A stretch of 47,006 nucleotides of DNA. Origin: Clostridia bacterium (GTDB lineage Bacteria > Bacillota > Clostridia > Christensenellales > UBA1242). Of this stretch, positions 16,399-25,865 are shown in pieces. Location: assembly GCA_017467895.1 (NCBI GenBank), contig JAFUKB010000036.1:1-47006 (forward strand). The letters are read 5' to 3'. The position numbers and the translations under genes are program-made. The notes under the pieces are model-generated. The model searched no databases. It was given only the letters and a program-made list of their open reading frames with translations, and was not told where the DNA came from. Numbering within the stretch: the first letter of the stretch is position 1; each line of letters opens with the position of its first letter.

Positions 16399-17244
16399 AT
16401 GATGAAGAAAATAGAAATAGTAGCAAAAAAGTCGGATAGAATTTTAAAGATTTTAGAAAAACAGTGTCAAGACATTACTTATTCTGCATTTGCTTTGGCT
16501 CTTAGGAAAAAAGATATTTTGGTTGATGGCGAGCGCATTAAAGAGAATATTGTTGTTTCGCAGGGTGTGCGTATTAGTGCCTTTGTTCCTGATAATGCAG
16601 TTAAAAAAGATAAGTTTAAAATTGTATATGAAGATGAAAATGTGTTGTTTGTAAACAAAGACAGTGGCATTGAAACATGCGATGGTGACTTTAATGTTGT
16701 TGATGAGTTATTTAAAATGAACAAAAAGGTTTTTGCCGTTCATAGGCTTGATAGAAACACTTTGGGGCTGTGTGTTTTTGCAAAGACTCCTGAGGTGATG
16801 AACAAACTTGTTGCTCAATTTAAAAAAGGTAATGTAGAAAAATTATATTACGCCGAAGTGTGTGGTGAGGTAAAGGCGAACCATACAACTTTGCATGGAT
16901 ATTTAGTAAAAAATAAAGAAGATAGTTTGGTTAAAATATTTAATAATAAAATTGCTGGAGGTCAGGAAATTTTTACAGAATATACTTTGATTAAACAGGC
17001 GGGAGGCGTTAGTTTGCTCTCGGTAAAAATTAAAGAAGGAAAAACTCATCAAATAAGAGCACATTTGGCTTTTAATAAAATGTTTATAATTGGCGATGGA
17101 AAATATGGAAAAAACGAAATAAATTCGAAATATAAAGCAAAAACTCAACATTTAAAAGCGTATAAAATAATTTTTAATTTGCCTAAAAATTCCGATTTGG
17201 CGTACTTAAACGAATTAAATTTGGAATTAGATAACAAATTTTAA
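16399..17244 (+). CDS. RluA-family pseudouridine synthase
   Basis: The product converts specific uridines in 23S rRNA or tRNA to pseudouridine. It has an N-terminal S4-like RNA-binding part (about 10-55, with ALRKKDILVDGERIKE) and the catalytic domain with HRLDRNTLGLCVFAKTPE, where the Asp of HRLDR is the nucleophile. The late motif EGKTHQIRAHLAF is also present. At about 281 residues it is slightly short for RluC/RluD. Two ATGs lie side by side (16399 and 16402); AAGAGG better suits the second, changing only one residue. The target uridine cannot be told from the sequence. Confidence 0.9.
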   Translation: MMKKIEIVAKKSDRILKILEKQCQDITYSAFALALRKKDILVDGERIKENIVVSQGVRISAFVPDNAVKKDKFKIVYEDENVLFVNKDSGIETCDGDFNVVDELFKMNKKVFAVHRLDRNTLGLCVFAKTPEVMNKLVAQFKKGNVEKLYYAEVCGEVKANHTTLHGYLVKNKEDSLVKIFNNKIAGGQEIFTEYTLIKQAGGVSLLSVKIKEGKTHQIRAHLAFNKMFIIGDGKYGKNEINSKYKAKTQHLKAYKIIFNLPKNSDLAYLNELNLELDNKF

Positions 17245-17264
17245 ATAAAAAGCAAATATTAATT

Positions 17265-17292
17265 TTGATTTTTTTGTTAAATATAGTAAAAT
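17265..17292 (+). promoter_or_regulatory. Promoter of the VirB4-like gene
   Basis: TTGATT, a 16-bp spacer and TAAAAT, followed by TTAGGAG as the ribosome binding site. Confidence 0.6.
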
Positions 17293-17313
17293 TCAATTAG
17301 GAGTTTATATTTT

Positions 17314-20037
17314 ATGCATATTATTCCAAGAACCACTAAGGTTAAAACTGAAATTATTAAGGGCATAAGTGCGTCTGATTTGGTGTTTGCTGGTCTGTGT
17401 GTTGCGGGTGCAATCGCACTTTTTGCTGCAAACTTTATGTATCATCAATATGTGGCTTTTGCTTGGCTTGGTTTTGCCTTGGTTTTTTATTTTTGTAAAA
17501 CTGGTGATGAAACAAGGCTTTATCAAACGCTTGTTTATTTGTTCAAATTCTTTGCTCAAACAAAATATTATTCAAAAGAAGCAAAGCGTCGTGCCGCTCC
17601 AATAAATCGTATTATTCCTTTTGAAGGGTTATATCAAGACCGCTTTATTGATTTTGGTGAATATTATGCTCAGGTTATTGAAGTTAACCCTATTGTTTTT
17701 GGTCTTTTAAATCCCGAGAGGCAAGACCTTGTTATTAGTTCGGTTCAAAAAGCGTTGACCCGTATTTCAAACGACCAAACAGCAAGCATTATAAAACTTA
17801 ATAAAGCCATGATTTTGGACAATTATATTTATAACGAAGATAAAAAATATAACAAACTTATGGATATGCAGTCTGAGGGTGAAATGACTCAGGCGGAAGT
17901 TGAAGTTCGTGCTGGGGTTTTTGAAGAGCGCGTTGCTACTATGGAGCGCATGAACAGGCAAGAAAAAATATATAAAGATTACTTTTATATTGTTGTTTAT
18001 GACAAAGACCGCGAAACTCTTGAAACAACTGCTAATGGTATAATAAGCACACTTTCTAATGCGGTTACACCAATCAACTGTACGCTTGTTAGGGGTAACG
18101 ATTTGCTTGTTTTTCTTCGTGCAAACTTTGGTAAAGAGTTTGATGAGCGTGAACTAGAAACAATATCAATGAATAAACACTATGACTGGATAACTCCGAG
18201 CGAAATTAAATTTCAGGCATCAAGAACTTTTATTGATGGAAAGCCTTATAGACATTTTGCCATAACTGACTTCCCAATTCAAGTTGGCAACGCATGGGCT
18301 GCACCATTTTATATGCTTGACCGTACAAAAGTTATAACAAAGTTTAAACCTATTCCAAGGCATGAATCTGAAAAGGCGATAGATAAAGCCATTATGGAAA
18401 TGGAAAGTAAACTTGCAAAAGGTGGTTCGTCTAGTAGACAGATTGAACTTCAAACGCATATGCAAACATTGCAAGCACTTTTGGTTCAACTTAAGAATAA
18501 TAACCAACAACTTTTTGAAACAAGTGTATATATTACATGTGAAGAACCAGCAAGAAAAGATGTGCGTGCAATTTTAAAACAAGAAGGTTTTAAATTTAGC
18601 GAAATGTTTGGTCGTCAAGTTGACGCATTTGTTAGCAGTAACATTTCAATGCGCAATGCTTGCAAAGAGGCAAAAAGAGGTATTCCAACCGATACTCTTG
18701 CTGCTATGTTCCCATTTATTTCTTCTGCATTGCAAGATAAAGAAGGCTTCTATATTGGCGACAACGAGTTCCCTGTGTTTGTAGATTTCTTTAAGCGTGA
18801 TAGAGAACGCGTTAATAGTAATATGATGGTTATTGGTAAATCTGGTTCGGGTAAATCTTATGGCACCAAAACTCTTCTTAGTAACTTTGCTGCCGACAAT
18901 ACCAAAATATTTATTCTTGACCCTGAAAACGAGTATACCAACTTAGCCTTAAACTTGAATGGTAAGGTTATTGATGTTGGTTCTTCGGCAATGGGTATTA
19001 TTAACCCTTTCCATGTGTTTACAACTTTGAAAGATGAGTCTCTTATATCGCAAGTTAAAAAGCGTAATAAGTCCGCTGAAGAAATTGCTCAAGCCAAATT
19101 TGAAGCAGAACAAGAGGGTCGTGCATACGAAGAAGAGGAAGCGGAAATTGACACCTCTGACACATTTGCTCAACACTTGCAGTTTTTGGAACAATTCTTT
19201 AGGGTTATTATGGAGGGAATATCAAGTGATGCTTTTGAAAAATTAAACTCGTGCGTTGCAGATGTTTATAGGAAAAAGGGCATTACTGACCACTCTGACT
19301 TTGCTAATATGTCGCCAGAAGAATTTCCAACATTTGATGATTTATATGAATTGATTTTGGATCAATTATCAACCGAAACAAATGAATATGTTAAAACAAA
19401 CCTTATGGTTATTGAAACTTATGTTAAAAAGTTTGCCAAAGGTGGTCGTAACAGTAAACTTTGGAATGGCCCAACCAGTTTGGAAACAAAAGAAAACTTT
19501 ATTTCATTTAACTTCCAAAGTTTGCTTGGTAACAATAACCAAGTAATTTCAAATGCACAAATGCTTGTTATTTTTAAATATTTGATGAACGAAGTTATTA
19601 AAAATAAAGACTTTAATGCAAAATATAAAATCAACCGGAAAATTATTGTTGTTGTTGATGAAGCTCATATGTTTATTAATCCCAATTATCCTGTTGCGCT
19701 TGACTTTATGGCGCAAATGGCTAAGCGTATTCGTAAATATGGTGGTATGCAAATTGTTATTACACAGAACATTAAAGACTTTGTTGGTTCGCCAGAAATT
19801 GCTCGTCAATCTACCGCTATTATTAATGCTTGTCAATATTCATTTATTTTCTCACTTGCTCCTGCCGACCTTAATGACCTTGTTGAACTATATAGCAAAT
19901 CGGGTGAAATTAATAAAGAAGAACAAAATAGTATTATTACAGCCGGTGTTGGTCAGGCGTTTGTAATTACAAGCCCAACCAACCGTACAACAGTGCAGAT
20001 TACCGCTAATGATTATGTTAAAAAGATATTCTCATAA
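17314..20037 (+). CDS. VirB4/TraC-like ATPase with N-terminal PrgI-like membrane part
   Basis: This 907-residue protein begins with a PrgI-like segment holding two membrane helices (about 20-62). A VirB4 N-terminal domain and an ATPase follow, with Walker A VIGKSGSGKSYGTK (about 505-518), FILDPENEYTNL, Walker B IIVVVDEAHMF (about 776-786), and ITQNIKDFVGSPEIARQST. VirB4 proteins energise type IV secretion and conjugation. Here no relaxase, VirD4, VirB6 or pilin gene is adjacent, and the flanks are chromosomal housekeeping genes. It may therefore be an orphan or a domesticated export ATPase. TTAGGAG precedes the ATG. The next gene, 90 bp on, is the best candidate partner. Confidence 0.85.
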   Translation: MHIIPRTTKVKTEIIKGISASDLVFAGLCVAGAIALFAANFMYHQYVAFAWLGFALVFYFCKTGDETRLYQTLVYLFKFFAQTKYYSKEAKRRAAPINRIIPFEGLYQDRFIDFGEYYAQVIEVNPIVFGLLNPERQDLVISSVQKALTRISNDQTASIIKLNKAMILDNYIYNEDKKYNKLMDMQSEGEMTQAEVEVRAGVFEERVATMERMNRQEKIYKDYFYIVVYDKDRETLETTANGIISTLSNAVTPINCTLVRGNDLLVFLRANFGKEFDERELETISMNKHYDWITPSEIKFQASRTFIDGKPYRHFAITDFPIQVGNAWAAPFYMLDRTKVITKFKPIPRHESEKAIDKAIMEMESKLAKGGSSSRQIELQTHMQTLQALLVQLKNNNQQLFETSVYITCEEPARKDVRAILKQEGFKFSEMFGRQVDAFVSSNISMRNACKEAKRGIPTDTLAAMFPFISSALQDKEGFYIGDNEFPVFVDFFKRDRERVNSNMMVIGKSGSGKSYGTKTLLSNFAADNTKIFILDPENEYTNLALNLNGKVIDVGSSAMGIINPFHVFTTLKDESLISQVKKRNKSAEEIAQAKFEAEQEGRAYEEEEAEIDTSDTFAQHLQFLEQFFRVIMEGISSDAFEKLNSCVADVYRKKGITDHSDFANMSPEEFPTFDDLYELILDQLSTETNEYVKTNLMVIETYVKKFAKGGRNSKLWNGPTSLETKENFISFNFQSLLGNNNQVISNAQMLVIFKYLMNEVIKNKDFNAKYKINRKIIVVVDEAHMFINPNYPVALDFMAQMAKRIRKYGGMQIVITQNIKDFVGSPEIARQSTAIINACQYSFIFSLAPADLNDLVELYSKSGEINKEEQNSIITAGVGQAFVITSPTNRTTVQITANDYVKKIFS

Positions 20038-20054
20038 AAGAGAATATTTTTTTT
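20026..20054 (+). terminator. Terminator overlapping the end of the VirB4-like gene
   Basis: ATATTCTC and GAGAATAT pair around ATAAAA, followed by eight T. The stop codon lies in the loop. Confidence 0.8.
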
Positions 20055-20066
20055 AAAAATTTACTA

Positions 20067-20095
20067 TTGAATAATCAAATTAAATATGATAATAT
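20067..20095 (+). promoter_or_regulatory. Promoter of the acidic unknown gene
   Basis: TTGAAT, 17 bp and TAATAT, with TG one base before the -10. It gives the gene its own transcript despite the close VirB4-like gene. Confidence 0.7.
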
Positions 20096-20127
20096 ATTAG
20101 AGAAAAAATATATTAGGAGTGTTATTT

Positions 20128-22155
20128 ATGGTAAAAGACGAACAATTAACCCCTGAAGCACTAGAACAGTTGCAGGCTCTTACAAAAGGCAAAACAAACG
20201 CATTTGATTTGCTTGTTCAAAATTATAAGTCTAGTGGTGAGATAGAACTCTCATCTGCACTTGTTGTTGCTCGTTTGCAGGCACAATATTTTGCTTTGTC
20301 ACGCACAGAAGCGTCGTTAAAAACAGCCAATGCCTGGGGGCAGAATGAATATAATGAGCCAAACGAAGTTAATTTTGCAATTCCTGCAGTGGTAACTGGC
20401 AAATATTCTTCTTTTGCACTTAAAGATATTCATGAGGATTTTGAAATTAATTACCCTCTTGATAATGATTACGCTGATGTTGGCGTGCCTTTTGCTGGAG
20501 CAGATATTCCATCAACACAACTTAACATTGCACTTAGAAATGTTGAAGAAAAACTTGGTCTTAGCATAACACAAAGTTCGGTTGCGTCACAATCAACTTA
20601 TAAAAGCAAAAATAATTTTGCTCGTCGTGTAGTATTAAAAATAAAAAATATCTTTTTAAAATTGGCTAAAAAGCCACCTTTGGTTGCATCAATATTTGAG
20701 GGCAAAATTACACTTCAAACTCAAGTGGGCGGTTATAATGTTAGCAATGTTGAAAAACTTATTAAAGTTTATGACATGATTTTTAAAAAATCAATTTTGC
20801 GTGAAGCACAAGCATCTAAAAAAGCAACAGGCAAAAAAGTTCCTGAGCAAATTCAATATGCGGCAAGGCTGTTTGCTGATGTTTTAATGGCTCGCGTAAA
20901 TGATTTTGGGAGTGTTGCAAATAATCAAAAAGCAGAACAATGTTTGTGGCTTCAATTTGCAGGTGTTTTAAATAGATATAACTTTAATAGTGAAGAACTT
21001 AAACAAATAACCACACTGGGCACAAGCGCAGTTGCAAGCACTTGTCAAGAACTTGGTATTACAAAAGAAAAAATTATTTTGCGAATGACTGCTTTGGGTT
21101 ATTCTTATAGTGCAGTGCCTGCAGATATTACTCAAGCATTGTTAAACGTTAAAGAAAGAGATTACAACCGTTATGCAGAGGGTGCAAGCGATGAAGTTGC
21201 TCACGAAACCGATGACCCTGTTGTTACAGGAATTACTGATGCTGTAGTAGACACGTCTGTAGCCGATGACGACAAGGACGACTCAGCGGTAACTGATACT
21301 GTTACTGAAGTAACTGAAACTGATGTAACAACAACCGAAACCGACGACGAAACTACAACAGATGTTGTAGATGATTCAACAACTGTTGCCGAAACGCGCA
21401 TTGTTCCTGTGGGCGGTGGAGATGCAACAGATTCTGATGAAACTTCGTTGGTTGATACAACCAAAACAACAAATAACATTAAGCCTTCTACCGTTGAAAA
21501 GTCTATTGATAAAATTATTGTTAAATTTTTATCAGATGTTGCAACTGCACTTGCAGATAAAATTGACGCTGGCAAACTTAAAGGTAAATCCCTTGAAAAA
21601 GCACATGCTCAATTAAGATTATATAATTTGACTTTAAGTTATTATGTTAAAGCAACAAACTCTCGTTCTATGACAGTAAAAGATGGAGAATATACTGAAT
21701 CCGAAATCTCAAAGGCAAGAATGTTAGTAAAAGGCTTAATAAAACATAAAACTCAAATTGCAAACATGGTTGTTGAATCTACGATTGAAAGAAGAGAGGG
21801 GCAAACACCAAAATCATATATTAATGCTGTTTGTAAATCTAATTTGAACTATTCTTTAAGAGATTATTTCTTAAAATTAATTAAAGGTTGCATAGATTAT
21901 TGTGTAGCACAACAATTTGGAACTGGAAAAAAGAAAGCAACAGAAACAACGGCAGATGACACTGTTCAAGATGAAATCATGGGGCTTTTAAATGAGGCAG
22001 AAACTGCAAAACCAGCAGAATATGTGCCTGATTTTGTAATTGTTGGAGATGGTGCCCTTCAAACGCCTTACAAACCAAATTTCGTGGTTGTGGGAGAACC
22101 GGTTACTGTTTCTGAAACAAAAAGACCAGACAAAGGCGACCAAGGAAAAGAATAA
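20128..22155 (+). CDS. Large unknown protein with a Thr/Asp-rich linker
   Basis: This 675-residue soluble protein has no signal peptide or membrane segment. Residues 1-355 read as a mostly helical domain. About 357-450 is a low-complexity linker of Thr, Asp, Val and Glu (VTEVTETDVTTTETDDETTT is part of it). A second helical domain spans about 455-610. The C-terminus repeats a short motif: YVPDFVIVGDG and then YKPNFVVVGEP. The ATG at 20128 follows TTAGGAGTG; an upstream in-frame start lacks one. It follows the orphan VirB4-like gene and may function with it, for example as an adaptor or substrate, but nothing in the sequence proves that. Confidence 0.75.
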   Translation: MVKDEQLTPEALEQLQALTKGKTNAFDLLVQNYKSSGEIELSSALVVARLQAQYFALSRTEASLKTANAWGQNEYNEPNEVNFAIPAVVTGKYSSFALKDIHEDFEINYPLDNDYADVGVPFAGADIPSTQLNIALRNVEEKLGLSITQSSVASQSTYKSKNNFARRVVLKIKNIFLKLAKKPPLVASIFEGKITLQTQVGGYNVSNVEKLIKVYDMIFKKSILREAQASKKATGKKVPEQIQYAARLFADVLMARVNDFGSVANNQKAEQCLWLQFAGVLNRYNFNSEELKQITTLGTSAVASTCQELGITKEKIILRMTALGYSYSAVPADITQALLNVKERDYNRYAEGASDEVAHETDDPVVTGITDAVVDTSVADDDKDDSAVTDTVTEVTETDVTTTETDDETTTDVVDDSTTVAETRIVPVGGGDATDSDETSLVDTTKTTNNIKPSTVEKSIDKIIVKFLSDVATALADKIDAGKLKGKSLEKAHAQLRLYNLTLSYYVKATNSRSMTVKDGEYTESEISKARMLVKGLIKHKTQIANMVVESTIERREGQTPKSYINAVCKSNLNYSLRDYFLKLIKGCIDYCVAQQFGTGKKKATETTADDTVQDEIMGLLNEAETAKPAEYVPDFVIVGDGALQTPYKPNFVVVGEPVTVSETKRPDKGDQGKE

Positions 22156-22190
22156 GCAATGTAAAATAACTTTGCAAATCAATAAAACTA

Positions 22191-22223
22191 AAACACTAGG
22201 CAAATATGCTTGGTGTTTTTTTT
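22191..22223 (+). terminator. Terminator of the acidic unknown gene
   Basis: AACACTAGGC pairs with GCTTGGTGTT, including G-U pairs, followed by eight T. Confidence 0.75.
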
Positions 22224-22329
22224 GGATTAAAAAACATTGTTTTTAATATTAAACTTTATAAGTTTTGAAGATTATAAAAATCATTTTAACCATCTTCACT
22301 AAAAACAAAAAATATTCATATAAAAGCCT

Positions 22330-22788
22330 ATGAATAAATTAATTATTAAACCAAATGGATATTATGAGGGAATTGTAAAAAATTTATATTCGGGCAACGA
22401 GGGCGAGGTTTTGACTTTTTTGCAAGAAATGTATCAAGCAAATATGGTTTTTCCTTTTGAAAAAGAACAACATGAATTTTTGTTAAAATTATATTCAGAT
22501 GATATTGAACATACAAAACGCCTTGCCGAAATTTTGGTGCTTATGGGCTCGGACCCTAAATACCTTAATGTGCAAAATGTTTGGTTGTCGGGCAAAAGTG
22601 TTGATTATGTTAAAAGTTATAAACAAATGCTTTATTGCAATTTGGAATTAAAAGAAAAAATTATTATTGATTATAAAACGGCAATAAATAAAATTTCGGA
22701 TAATAATATAAATATGATATTAACATTAAATCTTGAAGATGAAATTTTGCATAAACAAATGATTTTAAGACAAATAGAAAAATTGTAA
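22330..22788 (+). CDS. Ferritin-like helical protein
   Basis: This 152-residue protein is predicted to be nearly all helix. Two segments recall the diiron ligands of ferritin-like proteins: SDDIEHTKRLAEILVLMGSD (about 51-70) and LEDEILHKQMILRQIEKL (about 135-152). Each has an acidic residue three or four positions before a His, and LGxxP-like spacing follows the first. It might bind iron or manganese, but the ligand set is incomplete in my reading. No ribosome binding site is seen. TATAAA ends 5 nt before the ATG, so the transcript may be leaderless. It sits alone before secA. Confidence 0.5.
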   Translation: MNKLIIKPNGYYEGIVKNLYSGNEGEVLTFLQEMYQANMVFPFEKEQHEFLLKLYSDDIEHTKRLAEILVLMGSDPKYLNVQNVWLSGKSVDYVKSYKQMLYCNLELKEKIIIDYKTAINKISDNNINMILTLNLEDEILHKQMILRQIEKL

Positions 22789-22966
22789 ATGAATAATAAA
22801 ATTGCTAACTTTTGTTGGCATTTTTGTTTGTTTTTAATATTTTTTGTCACTACCGATGAAATAGTTTAATTTGCTTTGTTTTTTTAAAAAATTGTAGTAG
22901 AATAAAACGGTTAAAAGTAAAGTTTTTAAAACATTACATAATGAATAAATTTATTAGGGGATTATT

Positions 22967-25660
22967 ATGGGACTTTTTTCTCGTGACAGCAAAAGTATTA
23001 AAAAATTAAAAAAAATAGCAGACCAAGTTGTTGCTTTAGATAACAAATATTCCGCAATGACTGACGCCGAATTAATTTCACAAACAGACATTTTAAAAGG
23101 CAGGCTTGCAGATGGCGAAACTCTTGACAAAATTTTGCCAGATGCATATGCAGTTGTTAGAGAGGCAGCATATAGAGTTTTGAATATGAAGCATTTTTAT
23201 GTTCAAATTATGGGCGGTATTGCACTTCATCAAGGCCGTATTGCAGAAATGGCAACTGGTGAAGGTAAAACATTGGTTGCAACTTTGCCCGCTTATCTTA
23301 ACGCACTTGCTGGCAAGGGCGTGCACATTGTAACAGTTAACGAATATCTTGCAAAGCGCGACGCAGAGCAAATGGGAAAGGTTCATAGATTTTTGGGCTT
23401 AACCGTTGGTGTGTCAGTTAGTGGAATGGATGAAAATGCAAAACGCCAAGCATATGCGTGTGACATAACATACTCAACCAATAATGAACTTGGCTTTGAT
23501 TATTTGCGTGATAACATGGTTAATCAAGCACAGCGTCGTATGCAACGCGGACATGCATTTGCCATTGTCGATGAAGTTGATAGTATTTTAATTGACGAGG
23601 CTCGTACACCATTAATCATCTCTGGCAAGGGCGTAAAATCTTCTGATGACTATTATACTGCTCAAAAATTTGCAAAGACCTTAATTGCTGATGAGGATTT
23701 TGAAATTGATAAAAAAATTAAAACAATTCACTTAACCGAGCAAGGCACTGCAAAAGCAGAAAAATTTTATAAAATTGATACACTTTCAGATGTAAAACAT
23801 ATGGAATTAAACCATTATATTTTAAATGCTTTAAAAGCAAATTATATTATGGTTGCCGACGAAAATTATATTGTTAAAGATGATGAAATTTTAATCGTTG
23901 ATGAATTTACTGGTCGTTTAATGCAAGGAAGACGTTTTTCTGACGGTTTGCACCAAGCAATCGAGGCAAAAGAGGGCGTAAAAATTAAAGATGAAAATAA
24001 GACTCTTGCAACAATTACATTCCAAAACTATTTCCGTTTATATAAAAAACTCAGCGGTATGACTGGTACTGCAAAAACCGAAGAGGCGGAATTTAATGGA
24101 ATATATAAATTAGATGTTATTAAAATTCCAACCAACAAGCCTTGTGTAAGAATTGACGAACCAGACATTGTTTATAGAACCGAAAAAGGCAAACTTAATG
24201 CTATTATAGAAGAAATTAAAGAGCGTCACGAACAAGGTCAGCCAATCTTGGTGGGCACGGTTAATATTGATAAGTCGGAAGAATATTCAAGGGCTCTTAC
24301 TCGCGCAGGCATTAAACACACAGTTTTAAATGCTAAAAACCATGAAAAAGAAAGCGAAATTGTTGCTCAGGCTGGTCGTTTGGGTGCTGTTACTATTGCA
24401 ACAAACATGGCTGGTCGTGGAACCGACATTTTGCTTGGTGGTAACCCAGAATTTATGGCTGTTAAAAAGATGGAAAAAGAAAAGTTTGAACCTGAAGAAA
24501 TTTCTTTTGCAACTTCTTTTGTTTCATCTGATGACGAAAAATTAAATCATGCTCGTGAAATTTATAAAAAATATTTGGCAGAGTTTAAAAATATTACCGA
24601 TGCAGAAAAACAACAAGTAATTGAAGCAGGCGGTTTGCATATTATTGGCACCGAGCGCCATGAATCTCGCCGTATTGATAACCAGTTAAGAGGTCGTGCG
24701 GGGCGTCAGGGTGATGTTGGAAGTTCTATTTTCTTCCTCTCACTTGAAGATGATTTAATTATGCGCTTTGGTGGCACAAAACTTCAAACCATAGCTGACG
24801 CGTTAAAAATTGATGATAGCACTCCAATTCAAATGCGCTTAATGGCACGCCAAATAGAAGGTGCTCAAAAGAAAATTGAAGCACAAAACTATGGCTCTCG
24901 TAAAACAGTACTTCGTTTTGACGATGTTATGAATACTCAGCGTGAAATTATTTATGGCGAGCGTAACAAGGTTTTGGACGGAGTTGATATTCATGACCAA
25001 GTTATGCAAATGATTCCTGCGGTTATTGGCAGAATTGTTGATCAACAGGTTGACGCGGACAAACCAAGTTATGAATGGGATTTAAATGCAATTAATTTAG
25101 GTCTTGAAGATAAGTTGTTCCCAAAAGGTACAAACTTAATTACGCCAGAATTCGTTGATGATTTAGATGCCGAAGAACTTAAAGAAAAATTGGTTAAACA
25201 TATAACCGAGCGATATCAACAATTATGTGATAAAACCAAAGAGTTTGGCTTTGACTTTAGTAACATTGAACGCTTTATGTTGCTTAGAGTTGTTGACTCG
25301 CTTTGGATGGATCATATTGATGAAATGAGCATGCTAAAAAATGAAATTATTATCCAGCAATATGGCCAACATGACCCAGTGCTTATGTATAAGCAAGAAG
25401 GTTTTGAAATGTTTGATCGTATGGTTGAAAGAATTCAAGAAGATACCATTGCATTCTTGTTAAACAGCAAAATTGAAATTAAAATGCCAAAAGAAATGGC
25501 AGAAAAATTAATGAAAGAACATCCAGAAATGGCAGAAAAATATAAACCTGCACAGGTTGTAAATCACACTCCAGTAAGGGTAGAAAAAGAGCCAAAACGC
25601 AATGAGCCTTGCCCATGTGGAAGTGGCAAAAAATACAAAGACTGCTGTGGTAAAAAATAA
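22967..25660 (+). CDS. secA: Preprotein translocase ATPase SecA
   Basis: SecA drives export of signal-peptide proteins through SecYEG. The 897-residue protein has MATGEGKTLVATLPAY (Walker A, 98-102), the DEAD-like VDEVDSILIDEARTPLIISG, TNMAGRGTDILLGGNPEF, and the HIIGTERHESRRIDNQLRGR block with GRAGRQGDVGSS. The C-terminus carries the zinc-binding tail EPCPCGSGKKYKDCCGKK, which contacts SecB or ribosomes. Length is normal. The last 46 bp are repeated at 28069, suggesting that the gene's 3' end was used as an integration site; the protein remains intact. Confidence 0.97.
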   Translation: MGLFSRDSKSIKKLKKIADQVVALDNKYSAMTDAELISQTDILKGRLADGETLDKILPDAYAVVREAAYRVLNMKHFYVQIMGGIALHQGRIAEMATGEGKTLVATLPAYLNALAGKGVHIVTVNEYLAKRDAEQMGKVHRFLGLTVGVSVSGMDENAKRQAYACDITYSTNNELGFDYLRDNMVNQAQRRMQRGHAFAIVDEVDSILIDEARTPLIISGKGVKSSDDYYTAQKFAKTLIADEDFEIDKKIKTIHLTEQGTAKAEKFYKIDTLSDVKHMELNHYILNALKANYIMVADENYIVKDDEILIVDEFTGRLMQGRRFSDGLHQAIEAKEGVKIKDENKTLATITFQNYFRLYKKLSGMTGTAKTEEAEFNGIYKLDVIKIPTNKPCVRIDEPDIVYRTEKGKLNAIIEEIKERHEQGQPILVGTVNIDKSEEYSRALTRAGIKHTVLNAKNHEKESEIVAQAGRLGAVTIATNMAGRGTDILLGGNPEFMAVKKMEKEKFEPEEISFATSFVSSDDEKLNHAREIYKKYLAEFKNITDAEKQQVIEAGGLHIIGTERHESRRIDNQLRGRAGRQGDVGSSIFFLSLEDDLIMRFGGTKLQTIADALKIDDSTPIQMRLMARQIEGAQKKIEAQNYGSRKTVLRFDDVMNTQREIIYGERNKVLDGVDIHDQVMQMIPAVIGRIVDQQVDADKPSYEWDLNAINLGLEDKLFPKGTNLITPEFVDDLDAEELKEKLVKHITERYQQLCDKTKEFGFDFSNIERFMLLRVVDSLWMDHIDEMSMLKNEIIIQQYGQHDPVLMYKQEGFEMFDRMVERIQEDTIAFLLNSKIEIKMPKEMAEKLMKEHPEMAEKYKPAQVVNHTPVRVEKEPKRNEPCPCGSGKKYKDCCGKK

Positions 25661-25661
25661 T
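25616..25661. repeat. 46-bp direct repeat, left copy (3' end of secA)
   Basis: This 46-bp stretch covers the codons of the final CGSGKKYKDCCGKK and the stop, and it is identical to 28069-28114. The copies bracket the LysR and radical SAM genes. This is the arrangement left when an element integrates at the 3' end of a gene and restores it. Confidence 0.9.
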
Positions 25662-25673
25662 CTTAAATCCTTG

Positions 25674-25700
25674 AAAATGCCGTATGTTGCGGCATTTTTT
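25674..25700 (+). terminator. Terminator after secA
   Basis: AAATGCCG and CGGCATTT pair around a 7-nt loop (TATGTTG), followed by T residues. If the cassette model holds, this terminator came with the inserted DNA. Confidence 0.8.
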
Positions 25701-25745
25701 AATGCTTGTTAACACCCCGAAATTTTCTCCCAAAACAGCAAATAA

Positions 25746-25781
25746 TGTCCAAATGTCCACCGATTTTAAACTTGGTGGACA
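25746..25781. repeat. TGTCCACC-type repeats at the left end of the cassette
   Basis: TGTCC at 25746-25750, TGTCCACC at 25754-25761 and the inverted GGTGGACA at 25774-25781. The same motif occurs three times at the right side (27897-27925). They may be recombinase or regulator binding sites. Confidence 0.6.
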
Positions 25782-25830
25782 TGTTTTGTAAATTTAGAAA
25801 CATATTCTAGTATATTACAAAAACTTTTAA

Positions 25831-25859
25831 TTGAATCTTGTTTGTTTGTATGATATAAT
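25831..25859 (+). promoter_or_regulatory. Promoter of the LysR-type gene (leaderless)
   Basis: TTGAAT, 17 bp and TATAAT with TG one base before the -10. Only CTTTGT separates the -10 from the ATG, so transcription should begin at or next to the start codon. Confidence 0.75.
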
Positions 25860-25865
25860 CTTTGT

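Noticed and set aside
17314-22155. VirB4-like region considered as an integrated conjugative element
   Set aside because: No relaxase, coupling protein, integrase or flanking repeat is seen, and housekeeping genes lie on both sides.
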